Shown here: in pieces, positions 43,603-52,511 of the stretch
How positions within the stretch are numbered: position 1 is the first letter of the stretch
How the letters are laid out: each line of letters starts with the position of its first letter
Assembly: GCA_023428295.1 (NCBI GenBank)
Contig: JAEYYV010000103.1
Span: 1 to 64,000, forward strand
DNA length: 64,000 nt
Reading direction: 5' to 3'
DNA from: Pseudomonadota bacterium
GTDB lineage: Bacteria > Myxococcota_A > Polyangia > Haliangiales > Haliangiaceae
Made by a program: the position numbers and the translations under genes
Notes under the pieces: generated by a model
Seen by the model: the letters and a program-made list of their open reading frames with translations, nothing else
The model's database searches: none
Told to the model about the DNA's origin: nothing

Positions 43603-44687
43603 GCGGCAAACTGCGCGTGCTCATGATCGATGACGACCGCGTAGACCGGCTCGCCATTCGCCGCGCATTGGAGCAAAGCACGATCGTCGTAGAGCTCGAC
43701 GAAGCAAGCTCCGCCGAGGAAGCACTCGAGAAGGTCGCGACAAACACGTACGACTGCTTGCTCCTCGATCACGATCTGCCCGGCAAGTCCGGCACGTCGC
43801 TGACGGCGCTCTTGCGCGAGCGCGGCAATCACACGCCGATCGTCCTCGTCACCGGACAGCAGGACGAAGAGCTCCTCGAAGCAGCGGTGGAAGCCGGCGT
43901 GACGGACTTCTTCCCCAAGGGCGATCTCTCGCCGCGGCGCCTCGCGCTTCGCATCCGCTTCGCGATTCGCATCGGGCGCGCGGAGGCCGAGTCCGCTCGC
44001 CAGCTCGCGCGCGCGAACCAAGCCGCGCGTGCACGCGATGACGTACTTGCCGTCGTGTCGCACGATCTTCGTGGTCCGCTCCACGCGATCAGCCTCGCGA
44101 CAGAGGCGCTGCGCGAGGAGATCACGGGAGACGCGACGCGATACCTCGGCGCGATCGAGCGCGCATCGGGGCGTGCAGAGCGCTTGATCGCGGATCTGCT
44201 CGAAGCGTCCGCGATCGAGAACGGCGCGCTCACGCTCACGCGTGGTGCCGTCGACGCCACGTCGATCGTCAGGCAAGCCGCCGCGGATCACGAGCTGCTC
44301 GTCAAGGAGACCGGCGGGCAGATCACGGCGCATGTTCCCGACGAGCAGACCATCGTCAGCGCGGACCGCGACCGCGTCCTTCAAGTGCTCGGCAACCTCA
44401 TCGGCAACGCGCTCAAGCACGCGCGCGGCGCTCCGATCGAGATCACCGTGGCACGCGAGGACGCCGAAGCGGTCATCGCGGTGCGCGATCGTGGCCCGGG
44501 CATCAGTGACGCGGAGCTCCCGCACGTGTTCGATCGCTACTGGCACGGACGCACCAAGAAGGGCGGAGCCGGGTTGGGGCTCGCGATCGCCAAGGGAATC
44601 ATCGAGGCCCACGGCGGTCGGGTCGATGTCGCGAGCAAGCACGGCGAGGGCGCCGAGTTCAAGTTCACGCTTCCGCTCGCTCGCTGA
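43599..44687 (+). CDS. Receiver-histidine kinase
   Basis: A 362-residue soluble protein: receiver (acceptor Asp57 in CLLLDHDLPG, a typical LDHDLPG motif of the kinases that follow Rcp1-like regulators), HisKA (His155 in AVVSHDLRGPLHAISLA) and ATPase (NLIGNALKHA, DRGPGISD, GGAGLGLA). It overlaps the preceding receiver by four bases and probably phosphorylates it, with the NtrC-type activator as another possible target. The GTG start is set by the overlap. Confidence 0.93.
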   Translation: MSGKLRVLMIDDDRVDRLAIRRALEQSTIVVELDEASSAEEALEKVATNTYDCLLLDHDLPGKSGTSLTALLRERGNHTPIVLVTGQQDEELLEAAVEAGVTDFFPKGDLSPRRLALRIRFAIRIGRAEAESARQLARANQAARARDDVLAVVSHDLRGPLHAISLATEALREEITGDATRYLGAIERASGRAERLIADLLEASAIENGALTLTRGAVDATSIVRQAAADHELLVKETGGQITAHVPDEQTIVSADRDRVLQVLGNLIGNALKHARGAPIEITVAREDAEAVIAVRDRGPGISDAELPHVFDRYWHGRTKKGGAGLGLAIAKGIIEAHGGRVDVASKHGEGAEFKFTLPLAR

Positions 44688-44742
44688 GCCACGGCGCACA
44701 GGTGGGAGCGTGGTAACCGCACGCGATCGCGTGTGCGCGCGC

Positions 44743-44758
44743 AGGCATCCCGATTGCT
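44743..44758 (+). promoter_or_regulatory. Sigma-54-like promoter before the small acidic protein
   Basis: AGGCATCCCGATTGCT carries GG, C-A-T and a perfect TTGCT with the required spacing. The expected start near 44769 would make the message nearly leaderless for ATG 44772. Confidence 0.4.
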
Positions 44759-44771
44759 GTTCTTCCCCCTC

Positions 44772-45023
44772 ATGCGGAAGAGCATCTCCCCGAAGAAATC
44801 GCACGGTCCGGAGCGCGACGAGGAGCAGGATCAGGACGTCCAACCGATCCGTCGCCGCAGCGGCGAGGAGGAGGAGGCAGAGGTCGCCGAGGAGGATCTC
44901 GAGGACGAGGTCGACCTCGACGACGTCGACGACGAAGACGTCGGGGCCGCCGACGCTCGCGACCACAGCATGGAGAGCCTCGATGAGGACGACCTCGCGA
45001 ACATGCAGGGTCCCGACGCGTAA
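44772..45023 (+). CDS. Small, strongly acidic protein
   Basis: An 83-residue protein with a basic N-terminus (MRKSISPKKSHG) and a very acidic body rich in Asp/Glu (about residues 13-65, including VDLDDVDDEDVG). It has no membrane helix and is likely disordered. I do not recognise it. No ribosome-binding site is visible; GTG 44733 would add 13 residues. It lies between the signalling genes and a small membrane protein gene. Confidence 0.55.
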   Translation: MRKSISPKKSHGPERDEEQDQDVQPIRRRSGEEEEAEVAEEDLEDEVDLDDVDDEDVGAADARDHSMESLDEDDLANMQGPDA

Positions 45024-45026
45024 GCC

Positions 45027-45434
45027 GTGTGGATCGTCGCCAGCATAGGTCTCGGCGTGATCGCGCTCGCGTGGCTCGCGAAGCGAACATCGTCGTCCTC
45101 GCACGTGCTCGCCGAGCGAGCGTCCAAGCGCGCGCAGTACGAGCTGGCCGCGTTGCGCTGTGATCTCGAGACCGCGATCAACGACGCCGCGCGATGGTTC
45201 GCCATGGACCTGCCCAAGCCCGCGTGGGACTCGATCTCCGACGCGTTCTCGCTGCTCGAAGCGCTACGACCACGCATCGATCGCGAGGAGTGGTCGGCGC
45301 TTCAAGTGCGCCTCCTCGCCGCCATCCCGCAAGCGCTCGATGCACGACCGCGCCCGACGTTGCGTTCGGCGCGCTCGCGTCCGGTGCGGCGGATCCGCCG
45401 CAGGTCGCGCGGCCTCTGCATCACGTCGGTGTGA
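45027..45434 (+). CDS. Small protein with N-terminal membrane helix, unknown function
   Basis: A 135-residue protein. Residues 2-18 form a hydrophobic helix (WIVASIGLGVIALAWLA), followed by an alpha-helical soluble part (HVLAERASKRAQYELAALRCDLETAINDAARWFAM, SDAFSLLEALRP) and a basic Arg-rich end. GTG start. The family is unknown. Its stop codon TGA abuts the stop of the opposing kinase gene (TGATCA). Confidence 0.6.
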   Translation: MWIVASIGLGVIALAWLAKRTSSSSHVLAERASKRAQYELAALRCDLETAINDAARWFAMDLPKPAWDSISDAFSLLEALRPRIDREEWSALQVRLLAAIPQALDARPRPTLRSARSRPVRRIRRRSRGLCITSV

Positions 45435-46553
45435 TCACGCGCTGTGGGCGTGCGACGGAACGTGACGCGGCAGCCGCACCGTGAAGCACGTGCCCGTGCC
45501 CGACGAGGACGTCACGCTGACCGAGCCGCCATGCACGTCGGCGATCTCTTTCACGATGTAGAGGCCGAGGCCGAGGCCCTTGCTCGACGTGGGCCCGCGA
45601 CGGAACGGCTCGAAGATCTTCGGCAAGAGATCCGACGGGATCACGCCGGCGTTCTCGACGGCGAGCACGATGGCATCCGGATCCGTGCCGTCGATGCGCA
45701 CCGCGACCGGCTTGGACTTCTCGCCATGCTGGAGCGCGTTCGAAACGAGGTTCGCCGCGAGGCGCGTCACGCGAGTGAGATCCCACGTACCTTTGACGTC
45801 GCCGACCATGTCGATCTCGAGCTTGGAGCTCCCGCGGCGTAGATCCGCTTCGTTGACCACGGTCTGGACGAGCGCGCCCAGATCGCCGGGCTTGGGATCG
45901 ATCGGGATGCCGTTCCCCACGCGTGTGCGCGCGAGGTCGTAAAGTTGATCGAGCATTCCGCTCATGCGGTCGATCGCGGACTCCACGCGACGCGCGACGT
46001 CCTTCTTCTCGGGATTGTCGTCGACGAGCAGCGACACACCGACGGAGATCGTGTGCAGCGGCGAGCGCAGATCGTGATTGACCGCTGCGACAAACGTCTC
46101 CTGCATGCGCAGCACCTCGGAGAGCTGCGCGCTCATGCGCTCGAGCTCGACGAGCTGCGCCGCGAGCTGCCGCTTCGAGCGGTACAGCTCGAGCAGCGTG
46201 GACACCTTGGACTTCAGGATCCGTGGATCGACGGGCTTGATGAGGAAGTCGACCGCGCCGACGTCATAGCCCCGGAACACGCGCTGAGGCTCGTACGCGG
46301 CAGTCACGAAGATGATCGGGACGTCGCGCGTGCGTTGTGCACCGCGCATCAGCTCCGCGAGCTGGAAACCATCCATCTCGGGCATGTTCACGTCGAGCAG
46401 CGCGAGCGCCACGTCCTGCACGAGCAGGATCTCGAGCGCTTCGCTTCCCGAGCGCGCCATCACGATCTCGGTGTCCGGCAGGCGACGCAGCAGCGCCTCG
46501 AGGGCGATCAGGTTCTCCTCGATATCGTCGACGATCAGGATGCGCTCGCTCAC
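45435..46553 (-). CDS. Receiver-histidine kinase of the CheB/CheR operon
   Basis: About 372 residues: receiver (VDDIEEN, acceptor Asp in LALLDVNMPEMDG, Lys in LIKPVD), short coiled coil (LYRSKRQLAAQLVELERMSAQLSEV), HisKA (His in AAVNHDLRSPLHTISVG) and ATPase (NLVSNALQHG, a degenerate G1 reading ENAGVIP, F box FEPFRRG, GLGLGLYI). GTG 46553 overlaps the cheB stop (GTGA). It is the last gene of the five-gene coupled operon on this strand. The degenerate G1 box makes kinase strength uncertain. Confidence 0.9.
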   Translation of the reverse strand: MSERILIVDDIEENLIALEALLRRLPDTEIVMARSGSEALEILLVQDVALALLDVNMPEMDGFQLAELMRGAQRTRDVPIIFVTAAYEPQRVFRGYDVGAVDFLIKPVDPRILKSKVSTLLELYRSKRQLAAQLVELERMSAQLSEVLRMQETFVAAVNHDLRSPLHTISVGVSLLVDDNPEKKDVARRVESAIDRMSGMLDQLYDLARTRVGNGIPIDPKPGDLGALVQTVVNEADLRRGSSKLEIDMVGDVKGTWDLTRVTRLAANLVSNALQHGEKSKPVAVRIDGTDPDAIVLAVENAGVIPSDLLPKIFEPFRRGPTSSKGLGLGLYIVKEIADVHGGSVSVTSSSGTGTCFTVRLPRHVPSHAHSA

Positions 46554-47113
46554 CGTGCACCTACCTGTGCCGCGATCCATCTACCGAGGTGGCTGGGATC
46601 GCCGACGACATCCGGTTTGCACGCCGCCATACCCGCGCGCGGCATCTCGGGCGACACCGCGCTGTCCGGATCCTGAACGCAGATCTTGGCTCCCGCCGCT
46701 GCCAACGCTGCGAGTCCCTCGGCACCGTCGCCGTTGCTCCCGCTGAGCAAGACGCCGATCGCATCTGCGCCGACCGCGGTGGCCGCGCTGTCGAACAGCG
46801 GATCGATGGCCGGACGCGAGAAGTGCTCCGCGTGGTCGCGCGATAGCGCGATGGTGTGATCTCGCTCGATGAGCATGTGGTAGTCCGGCGGGGCAACGAC
46901 GACGCTACCAGGCTCGAGCGGCAGTTTGTCGACGGCTTCGCGCACGGGCATCGCTGTATAGCCGCCGATCACGGTCGCGAGAAGGCTATCGGCCGACGGA
47001 GAAATGTGTACGACCACGGCGAACGCCGCCGCGGCTCGCTCCGGAATCGCAGCGAGAAGGGTGCGGATCGCGTCGAGCGCGCCTGCCGAGCCACCGATGA
47101 CAACGAGCTTCAT
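46550..47113 (-). CDS. cheB: CheB-type methylesterase domain protein (no receiver)
   Basis: A 187-residue stand-alone CheB catalytic domain. The serine hydrolase triad is visible: Ser9 in GGSAGALDA, His36 in VVVHIS and Asp129 in LSGSNGDGAEGL. CheB removes methyl groups from or deamidates receptor glutamates. No receiver precedes it, and no methyl-accepting chemoreceptor gene is in the window, so the target may be the large hybrid kinase two genes upstream. ATG overlaps the cheR stop (ATGA). Confidence 0.93.
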   Translation of the reverse strand: MKLVVIGGSAGALDAIRTLLAAIPERAAAAFAVVVHISPSADSLLATVIGGYTAMPVREAVDKLPLEPGSVVVAPPDYHMLIERDHTIALSRDHAEHFSRPAIDPLFDSAATAVGADAIGVLLSGSNGDGAEGLAALAAAGAKICVQDPDSAVSPEMPRAGMAACKPDVVGDPSHLGRWIAAQVGAR

Positions 47114-47937
47114 AGCGGCGTCACCTCACGCTTCTCGTACCAGCGCTGAGGATGCGGCACGAACCGATCGCGCAGCGGCGAGAACTCGATCGTCTCCTTG
47201 GGCCCGAGCCCGAGCCAGCCGTGACGCACGAGGGAATCTCGGAACAGTCCGAGCGCGCGATTCTGGAGCGCCGCGGCGAAGTAGATGAGCACGTTGCGGC
47301 ACGACACGACATGCACCTCCGCGAACACGGCGTCGGTCGCGAGGCTGTGATCGGCGAACACGATGTGCTCGCGCAGCGACTTGTCGAACATCGCGCCGTG
47401 CGCCGTCGTCGAGTAGTGCTCGGACAGCGACGTCTTACCGCCGCTCTTGCGATGGTTCTCGCTGAACGTGCGCATGCGATCGAGGTCGTACACGCCAGCC
47501 TCCGCCGTGCGCAGGCTCTGCGCGTAGATATCGGTCGCGTAGATCAGCGTGCGGTCGAGCAGGTTCTCCTCGCGCAGGATGATCGCGAACGAGTACGCCT
47601 CCTCGCCGGTGCTGCAGCCCGCGACCCAGATCTTGCGCGACGGATACGTTCTCAGCACGGGGACGATCTGCTCGCGAAAGTGCGCGAAGTACGCCGGGTC
47701 GCGAAACAGATCGGACAGCTGCACCGTGAACCAGGGCAGCAGCTCGCCAAACGCACGATCGTCCGTCGCGATCCGTTCGGTCAGCTGCGCCATCGAGGTA
47801 ACGCCCAGGCGGCCGAGGGCCGCGTGCACGCGACGATGAAGCGACGCACGCGCGTACGACCGAAAGTCGTAGTGATACCGCTCGAAGATCACGTGCAGCA
47901 GCGCGTCGAGAGCAACTTCGTCGCTGGCGCTATTCAT
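47110..47937 (-). CDS. cheR: CheR-type protein methyltransferase
   Basis: A 275-residue CheR. An N-terminal helical domain (DALLHVIFERYHYDFRSYARASLHRRV) is followed by the SAM domain with VAGCSTGEEAYSFAIILRE and IYATDIYAQSLRTAEAGVY, then VVSCRNVLIYF. It methylates Glu side chains on receptor-like proteins and counters CheB. ATG 47937 overlaps the hybrid kinase stop (ATGA); the longer frame upstream is a shadow. No pentapeptide or TPR extension is present. Confidence 0.94.
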   Translation of the reverse strand: MNSASDEVALDALLHVIFERYHYDFRSYARASLHRRVHAALGRLGVTSMAQLTERIATDDRAFGELLPWFTVQLSDLFRDPAYFAHFREQIVPVLRTYPSRKIWVAGCSTGEEAYSFAIILREENLLDRTLIYATDIYAQSLRTAEAGVYDLDRMRTFSENHRKSGGKTSLSEHYSTTAHGAMFDKSLREHIVFADHSLATDAVFAEVHVVSCRNVLIYFAAALQNRALGLFRDSLVRHGWLGLGPKETIEFSPLRDRFVPHPQRWYEKREVTPL

Positions 47938-50900
47938 CGCGGCATCCAGACCCGCAGCAGCGACAGCAACATGTCGACGTCGATCGGCTTCGAGAGATAG
48001 TCGCTCGCGCCCGCGTCGAGGCACGCCTGGCGGTCGTCGGCCATCGCCTTCGCGGTCAGCGCGATCACCGGGAGGTCCTTCCACGCGGGGTTCGCGCGGA
48101 TCGCCTTGGTCGCGTCGATGCCGTTCATCTCCGGCATCATCACATCCATCAGCACGAGATCGATGCCGCCCTTGGCCAACGCCTCTAGCGCCTCGCGACC
48201 ATTGCGCGCGATGACCGTAGTGAGGCCGCGCGGCTCGAGCACGCTCGACAGCGCGAACACGTTGCGCACGTCGTCCTCGACGACGAGCACGCGCTTGCCC
48301 TCGAACAGCGCCTCGCGATTGCGCACCTCCACGAGCTGGCGCTGGCGATCCTGCGGGAGGTCCGCTTCCACCTGGTGGAGGAACAGCGTGACCTCGTCGA
48401 GCAAGCGCTCGGGCGAGCGCGCTCCCTTCACGATGATCGAGCTCGAGTACTGGCGCAGGCGCTCCTCCTCCTCCTCGGTCAGCGCCTTGCCGGTGTAGAT
48501 GATCACCGGCGGGAACGTGATGCGGTCATCCGCCGTCATCTTCTCGAGGAGCTCGAAGCCCGTGCCGTCCGCGAGCCGTAGATCCATCACGACACAATCG
48601 AACGTGGTGCCGGCGAGCTGCGCGAGCGCTTCTTTGACCGTCGGCGTCGCCGTGATCTCTGCGCTCGTTCCGCGCAGCAGCTGGCGCAGCGCATCGGACT
48701 GCACCGGATCGTCCTCCACGACGAGCACGCGGCGTACGTGATGCGCGGTGCGATCCTCGATGCGGCGGATCGCACCGACGAGCTCCTCCCGCGTCGCCGG
48801 CTTGAGCAGGTAGCCCACCGCGCCGAGCTCGAGCGAACGCCGCGTATGATCCTCGACGGACAGCATGTGAATCGGAACGTGACGGATCGCCGGTTGCCGC
48901 TTGATCCTCTCGAGCACGCTCAGGCCCGAGTGATCTGGCAGCTGCACGTCGAGGAGGATCCCGTCGGGACGGTGCCGCATCGCGAGCTCCACGCCCTCAT
49001 CCGCAGCGGCGGCGAGCAGCACCTGATACCCGAGCTCGTGCGCGAGGTCGCGAAGGATCTGCGCGAACTTCACGTCGTCCTCGATCACGAGCAGCGTGCG
49101 CTTGCCGGGTGCGAGCCGTTCGCGATCGTCGTGCGAGGAGACCGTACGCACCGGCGGTGACGGCGTCACCACGCGCGGCGTGCGCTCCGTGACCGCGGAC
49201 GGTGTGAGCGCGGGACGCGTGACGGGTGCATCGGTCGTCGCCGGACGAGAGGTCACCACGGGCGGAACGAGCGGGATATCGAACGTGAACGTGCTGCCCT
49301 TCCCTGGCGTGCTCGCGACGCGGAGCTTGCCACCGAGGAGGTTGGCGAGGTCGCGCGAGATCGCGAGTCCGAGCCCCGTGCCGCCGTGCTTGCGGCTCAC
49401 CGATCCATCGATCTGATGGAACGCCTCGAACACGGCATCTTGCTGCTCCGCCGGGATACCGATGCCGGTGTCCGTCACCGCGAGCTCGATGCGGTCATCC
49501 GCGAGCGAGGCGACCGCGCGAACCATGCCGCGCTCGGTGAACTTGCACGCGTTCGACACGAGGTTCCGCAGCACCTGCACGACGCGCTGCTCGTCGGTGG
49601 TGATGTACTCCGGCACCCCCGGTGCGAGCTCGAACGAGAACGTCAGGCCGCGGCTCTTGGCCACCGGCTCGAACTCGCGCACGAGCGTGTCGCGCACGCG
49701 CTCGAGCGACACCTGTCCGAGCCTCAGCTCGAGACGCCCCGCCTCGATCTTCGCGAGGTCGAGGATGTCGTTGATCAGCACGAGCAGGTCGTTACCCGCG
49801 GAGTAGATCGTGTTCGCGAATCGAACCTGCTCCTCGGTCAGGTTGCCGCCGACGTTGTCGCCGAGGAGCCGCGCGAGGATCAGCGTGCTGTTGAGCGGAG
49901 TGCGCAGCTCGTGCGACATGCGCGCGAGGAACTCTGACTTGTATTGATTGGTTCGTTGCAGCTCGGTGGCGTGATGCTCGAGATCCGCTTGCGCGCGCAA
50001 CAGCTCCTCGCGTTGCTGCTCGAGCGTCGCCGTCTGCTCCTCGAGGTTCGCGTTCGCCGCTTCCAGCTCGTGCTGGATGTTCTGCTGACGCGTGTGCGCT
50101 TCGCGGAGCGCGTTGCCCTGCTGCTCGAGCTCTTCGTTGGTGACGCGCAGCTCCTCGTGCTGCGTTTGCAGCTCCTCGCCTTGCCGCTGCGTCTCTTCGA
50201 GCAGCTCCTGCAAGCGGGCGCGCTGCGTCGCCGAGTGCACCGCGATCGCGACGGGCACCGAGATGCGCTCGAACAGCTCGTTCGTTGCCTCGCGCGGCTC
50301 CTCGACAAAGCCCAGCTCGAACACCGCGCGCACGCTCTCGCCGAGCTTGGCGGGGACGATCGCCAACCGCACCGTGGTTCGCTCGCCGATGCCACCGCCC
50401 ACGGCGATCTGCGCGTCGGCATTGTCGATCCACGCGATCGTTCCGCTCGTCGAGACGCGCCCGAGCACGCCTTCCTCGGCGGAGACACGCGCCGGCGCCT
50501 TGCTGCTCACCGCATAGCCGGCGATCCGCTCGAGCATCCCACCGCGCAACACGTAGCCCGCGCCGACCTGCGCGTTCGCGTGCGCGCACAGCGCATCGAG
50601 TGCGCGCTGCGCGACCTCGTCGATACCGCGCTCGCCGAGCACCGCCGCCGCCACCGTTGCCTCACCACGCTGGACCCATTCCTGCTCGCGCGACGCCATC
50701 TTCGCCGCGCGCTCAGAGCGAACCATCGCGGCAAATGCCCTCGACACCACCGCGAGCTGGCGGCGGCTGACAAACGCGATCGTCGCGGCCGCGAGGCCGA
50801 TCAGGCCGAGGAACCAGTACTTCGCGTTTCGATCGACATCGTCGTTGTCGCGCTCGCGCTTCGAGAGCAGCGTCCGCTCCTCGTTGACCGCATTCTCGAT

Positions 50901-51386
50901 CTGGATGCGGATCGTGTTGCGCAGCACGGTGCGACGGCGCAGTGACTCGAGGTCGTCACGCGCGCTGCGTCGGATCGCGGCTTCGGCTTCGGTCTCCCAC
51001 AACACGAACGCGTTCTCGATCTCGTTCAAGCGGCCCTGCTGCCCGCTGTTGTCGCCGGTCATCCTTCGCAGCTCGGTGAGCGGCGTGCGCGGCAACGTGG
51101 CTTCGTACGAGTCGCGATGCACGACGTCCCCGGACAACAGGTACCCGCGCAGCGCAGACTCCTTGTCAGCGAGTCGCGTGCGCAGCTCCCCGAACTGCGC
51201 GATCACCTCATTGGTGTGACTGACCCAGCGCGCGGCCTCGGTCATTCGCGAGACCTGCCACGCGAGCGCCGCGCCCATCACGATCAATAGGATCACCGGC
51301 GCGATGATCGCGAGCGCCATGTGACGCGCGAGCTTCACCGGTTCGCCACCCTCGGCGCCGTCAATGTTGGAGTTGTTCTCGATCAC
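47934..51386 (-). CDS. Large hybrid histidine kinase: CHASE3-like, GAF, kinase, three receivers
   Basis: A 1150-residue membrane kinase. TM1 (residues about 22-45) and TM2 (about 190-208) enclose a CHASE3-like periplasmic helical domain (ADKESALRGYLLSGD). A GAF domain (about 250-390), a long Gln/Glu coiled coil (about 395-500), HisKA (His in ARMSHELRTPLNSTL) and ATPase (NLVSNACKFT, DTGIGIP, GTGLGLA) follow, then three receivers with acceptor Asp in GILLDVQLPD, CVVMDLRLAD and LVLMDVMMPEMNG. The middle receiver has a Lys in VKG rather than KP. The GTG start overlaps the stop of a Ser/Thr kinase gene. The coiled coil carries many Glu and Gln residues that could be CheR/CheB substrates. Confidence 0.94.
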   Translation of the reverse strand: MIENNSNIDGAEGGEPVKLARHMALAIIAPVILLIVMGAALAWQVSRMTEAARWVSHTNEVIAQFGELRTRLADKESALRGYLLSGDVVHRDSYEATLPRTPLTELRRMTGDNSGQQGRLNEIENAFVLWETEAEAAIRRSARDDLESLRRRTVLRNTIRIQIENAVNEERTLLSKRERDNDDVDRNAKYWFLGLIGLAAATIAFVSRRQLAVVSRAFAAMVRSERAAKMASREQEWVQRGEATVAAAVLGERGIDEVAQRALDALCAHANAQVGAGYVLRGGMLERIAGYAVSSKAPARVSAEEGVLGRVSTSGTIAWIDNADAQIAVGGGIGERTTVRLAIVPAKLGESVRAVFELGFVEEPREATNELFERISVPVAIAVHSATQRARLQELLEETQRQGEELQTQHEELRVTNEELEQQGNALREAHTRQQNIQHELEAANANLEEQTATLEQQREELLRAQADLEHHATELQRTNQYKSEFLARMSHELRTPLNSTLILARLLGDNVGGNLTEEQVRFANTIYSAGNDLLVLINDILDLAKIEAGRLELRLGQVSLERVRDTLVREFEPVAKSRGLTFSFELAPGVPEYITTDEQRVVQVLRNLVSNACKFTERGMVRAVASLADDRIELAVTDTGIGIPAEQQDAVFEAFHQIDGSVSRKHGGTGLGLAISRDLANLLGGKLRVASTPGKGSTFTFDIPLVPPVVTSRPATTDAPVTRPALTPSAVTERTPRVVTPSPPVRTVSSHDDRERLAPGKRTLLVIEDDVKFAQILRDLAHELGYQVLLAAAADEGVELAMRHRPDGILLDVQLPDHSGLSVLERIKRQPAIRHVPIHMLSVEDHTRRSLELGAVGYLLKPATREELVGAIRRIEDRTAHHVRRVLVVEDDPVQSDALRQLLRGTSAEITATPTVKEALAQLAGTTFDCVVMDLRLADGTGFELLEKMTADDRITFPPVIIYTGKALTEEEEERLRQYSSSIIVKGARSPERLLDEVTLFLHQVEADLPQDRQRQLVEVRNREALFEGKRVLVVEDDVRNVFALSSVLEPRGLTTVIARNGREALEALAKGGIDLVLMDVMMPEMNGIDATKAIRANPAWKDLPVIALTAKAMADDRQACLDAGASDYLSKPIDVDMLLSLLRVWMPR

Positions 51387-52390
51387 TACGATTCGGGCAG
51401 ATGATGCTTCGGGTTTCGAATGGCCGCAGTCTTTGCCGTGTCATTTCCTTCATGAACAGGAAGCGGAACACCGCCGGTATCGTCGATCACCGCTTGACGT
51501 CCGCTCCGGCGAGCGACCAGCGTCTCGAGCGCGTGCGCGACTTCGACCGCCGTCGGTCGCTCCTCGTATCGCTTCACGAGCATCTGCTCGACGAGCTCCA
51601 CGAGGCCGTACGGCGCATCCGGACACCGGGGCGCCAGGGCGGGCACGGGCTTGTTGAGGTGCTGTACGAGAATCTCCACCGACGAGTGCCCGACAAACGG
51701 CGCGCGTCCGGTCAGCGCTTGATACGCGACGACGCCGAGACCGTACACGTCGCAGTGTCCGTCGGTGGGACCGCCGCGCGCCTGTTCGGGAGCCATGTAC
51801 GTCGGCGTCCCGATCGCTTCGTTCATGTTCGTGAAGCGTGCGCCCGCGAGATGGTGGGCGATTCCCCAATCGATCACGCGCACGCGAAAGCGCCGATCGG
51901 TGGGTGTGAGGAGGATGTTGTCCGGTTTGAGATCGCGGTGCGTGACGCCACGATCGTGCGCGGCAGCGAGCACCTCTGCCACGGCACCGACGAAGGCGAT
52001 CACCGCGTCGGCGTGCAACGGTCCGTGGTGCATCCGCGCAGCGAGCGATGAACCGTCGACGAGCTCCATCGCGATCCACGGCCGCCCATCGTCGAGAATT
52101 CCGCATTCGTGAAACGTCGGGAGTCCTGGATGCGTGACCGACGCGAGGATCGATGCTTCGCGCATCATGCGATCGACCGCACGCTCTTGCGTCAACTGGT
52201 CTTCGCGCATCACTTTCACCGCGACGACACGATTCGTGAGCACGTGCGTGGTGCGATACACCGCGCCCATTCCGCCCGCGCCGACGATGCCCTCGATGCG
52301 GTACGCGCCGATCAACTCGCCGACCGCAAAGGACCACTCCTCCGCTTGCGCTTTGATCTGCGAGCTGACCACGACGCGCTCGTGGAGCAC
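51386..52390 (-). CDS. Ser/Thr protein kinase, soluble, first gene of the CheR/CheB operon
   Basis: About 334 residues: kinase domain with VGAGGMGAVYRT, VAVKVM, GVTHRDLKPDNI, DWG in VIDWGIAHH and GTPTYMAPEQ, then a short basic C-terminus. No TM helix. I place the start at GTG 52390 (VLHERVVVSSQIK), which leaves a clean 121-base promoter gap to the divergent kinase; the frame is open to 52555 and would overlap that gene's start. It is coupled to the giant hybrid kinase (TAGTG), so one transcript encodes Ser/Thr and His kinases together. Confidence 0.88.
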   Translation of the reverse strand: MLHERVVVSSQIKAQAEEWSFAVGELIGAYRIEGIVGAGGMGAVYRTTHVLTNRVVAVKVMREDQLTQERAVDRMMREASILASVTHPGLPTFHECGILDDGRPWIAMELVDGSSLAARMHHGPLHADAVIAFVGAVAEVLAAAHDRGVTHRDLKPDNILLTPTDRRFRVRVIDWGIAHHLAGARFTNMNEAIGTPTYMAPEQARGGPTDGHCDVYGLGVVAYQALTGRAPFVGHSSVEILVQHLNKPVPALAPRCPDAPYGLVELVEQMLVKRYEERPTAVEVAHALETLVARRSGRQAVIDDTGGVPLPVHEGNDTAKTAAIRNPKHHLPES

Positions 52391-52439
52391 GCTGCGTGCC
52401 AGCGCCCGGCGGATCGATCGCACTCGTGCGCTAGGGACA

Positions 52440-52460
52440 CGATCTAGGCGATTTAGATCG
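52440..52460. promoter_or_regulatory. 21-base dyad between two divergent kinase genes
   Basis: CGATCTA (52440-52446) and TAGATCG (52454-52460) form a perfect inverted repeat around GGCGATT. It is centred in the 121-base gap between two Ser/Thr kinases and could be an operator for both. Confidence 0.45.
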
Positions 52461-52511
52461 CGAGCGACTCCTACAAAAAGCTCGGCAAGGTTTCTGCAAC
52501 AAGGCACGCCC

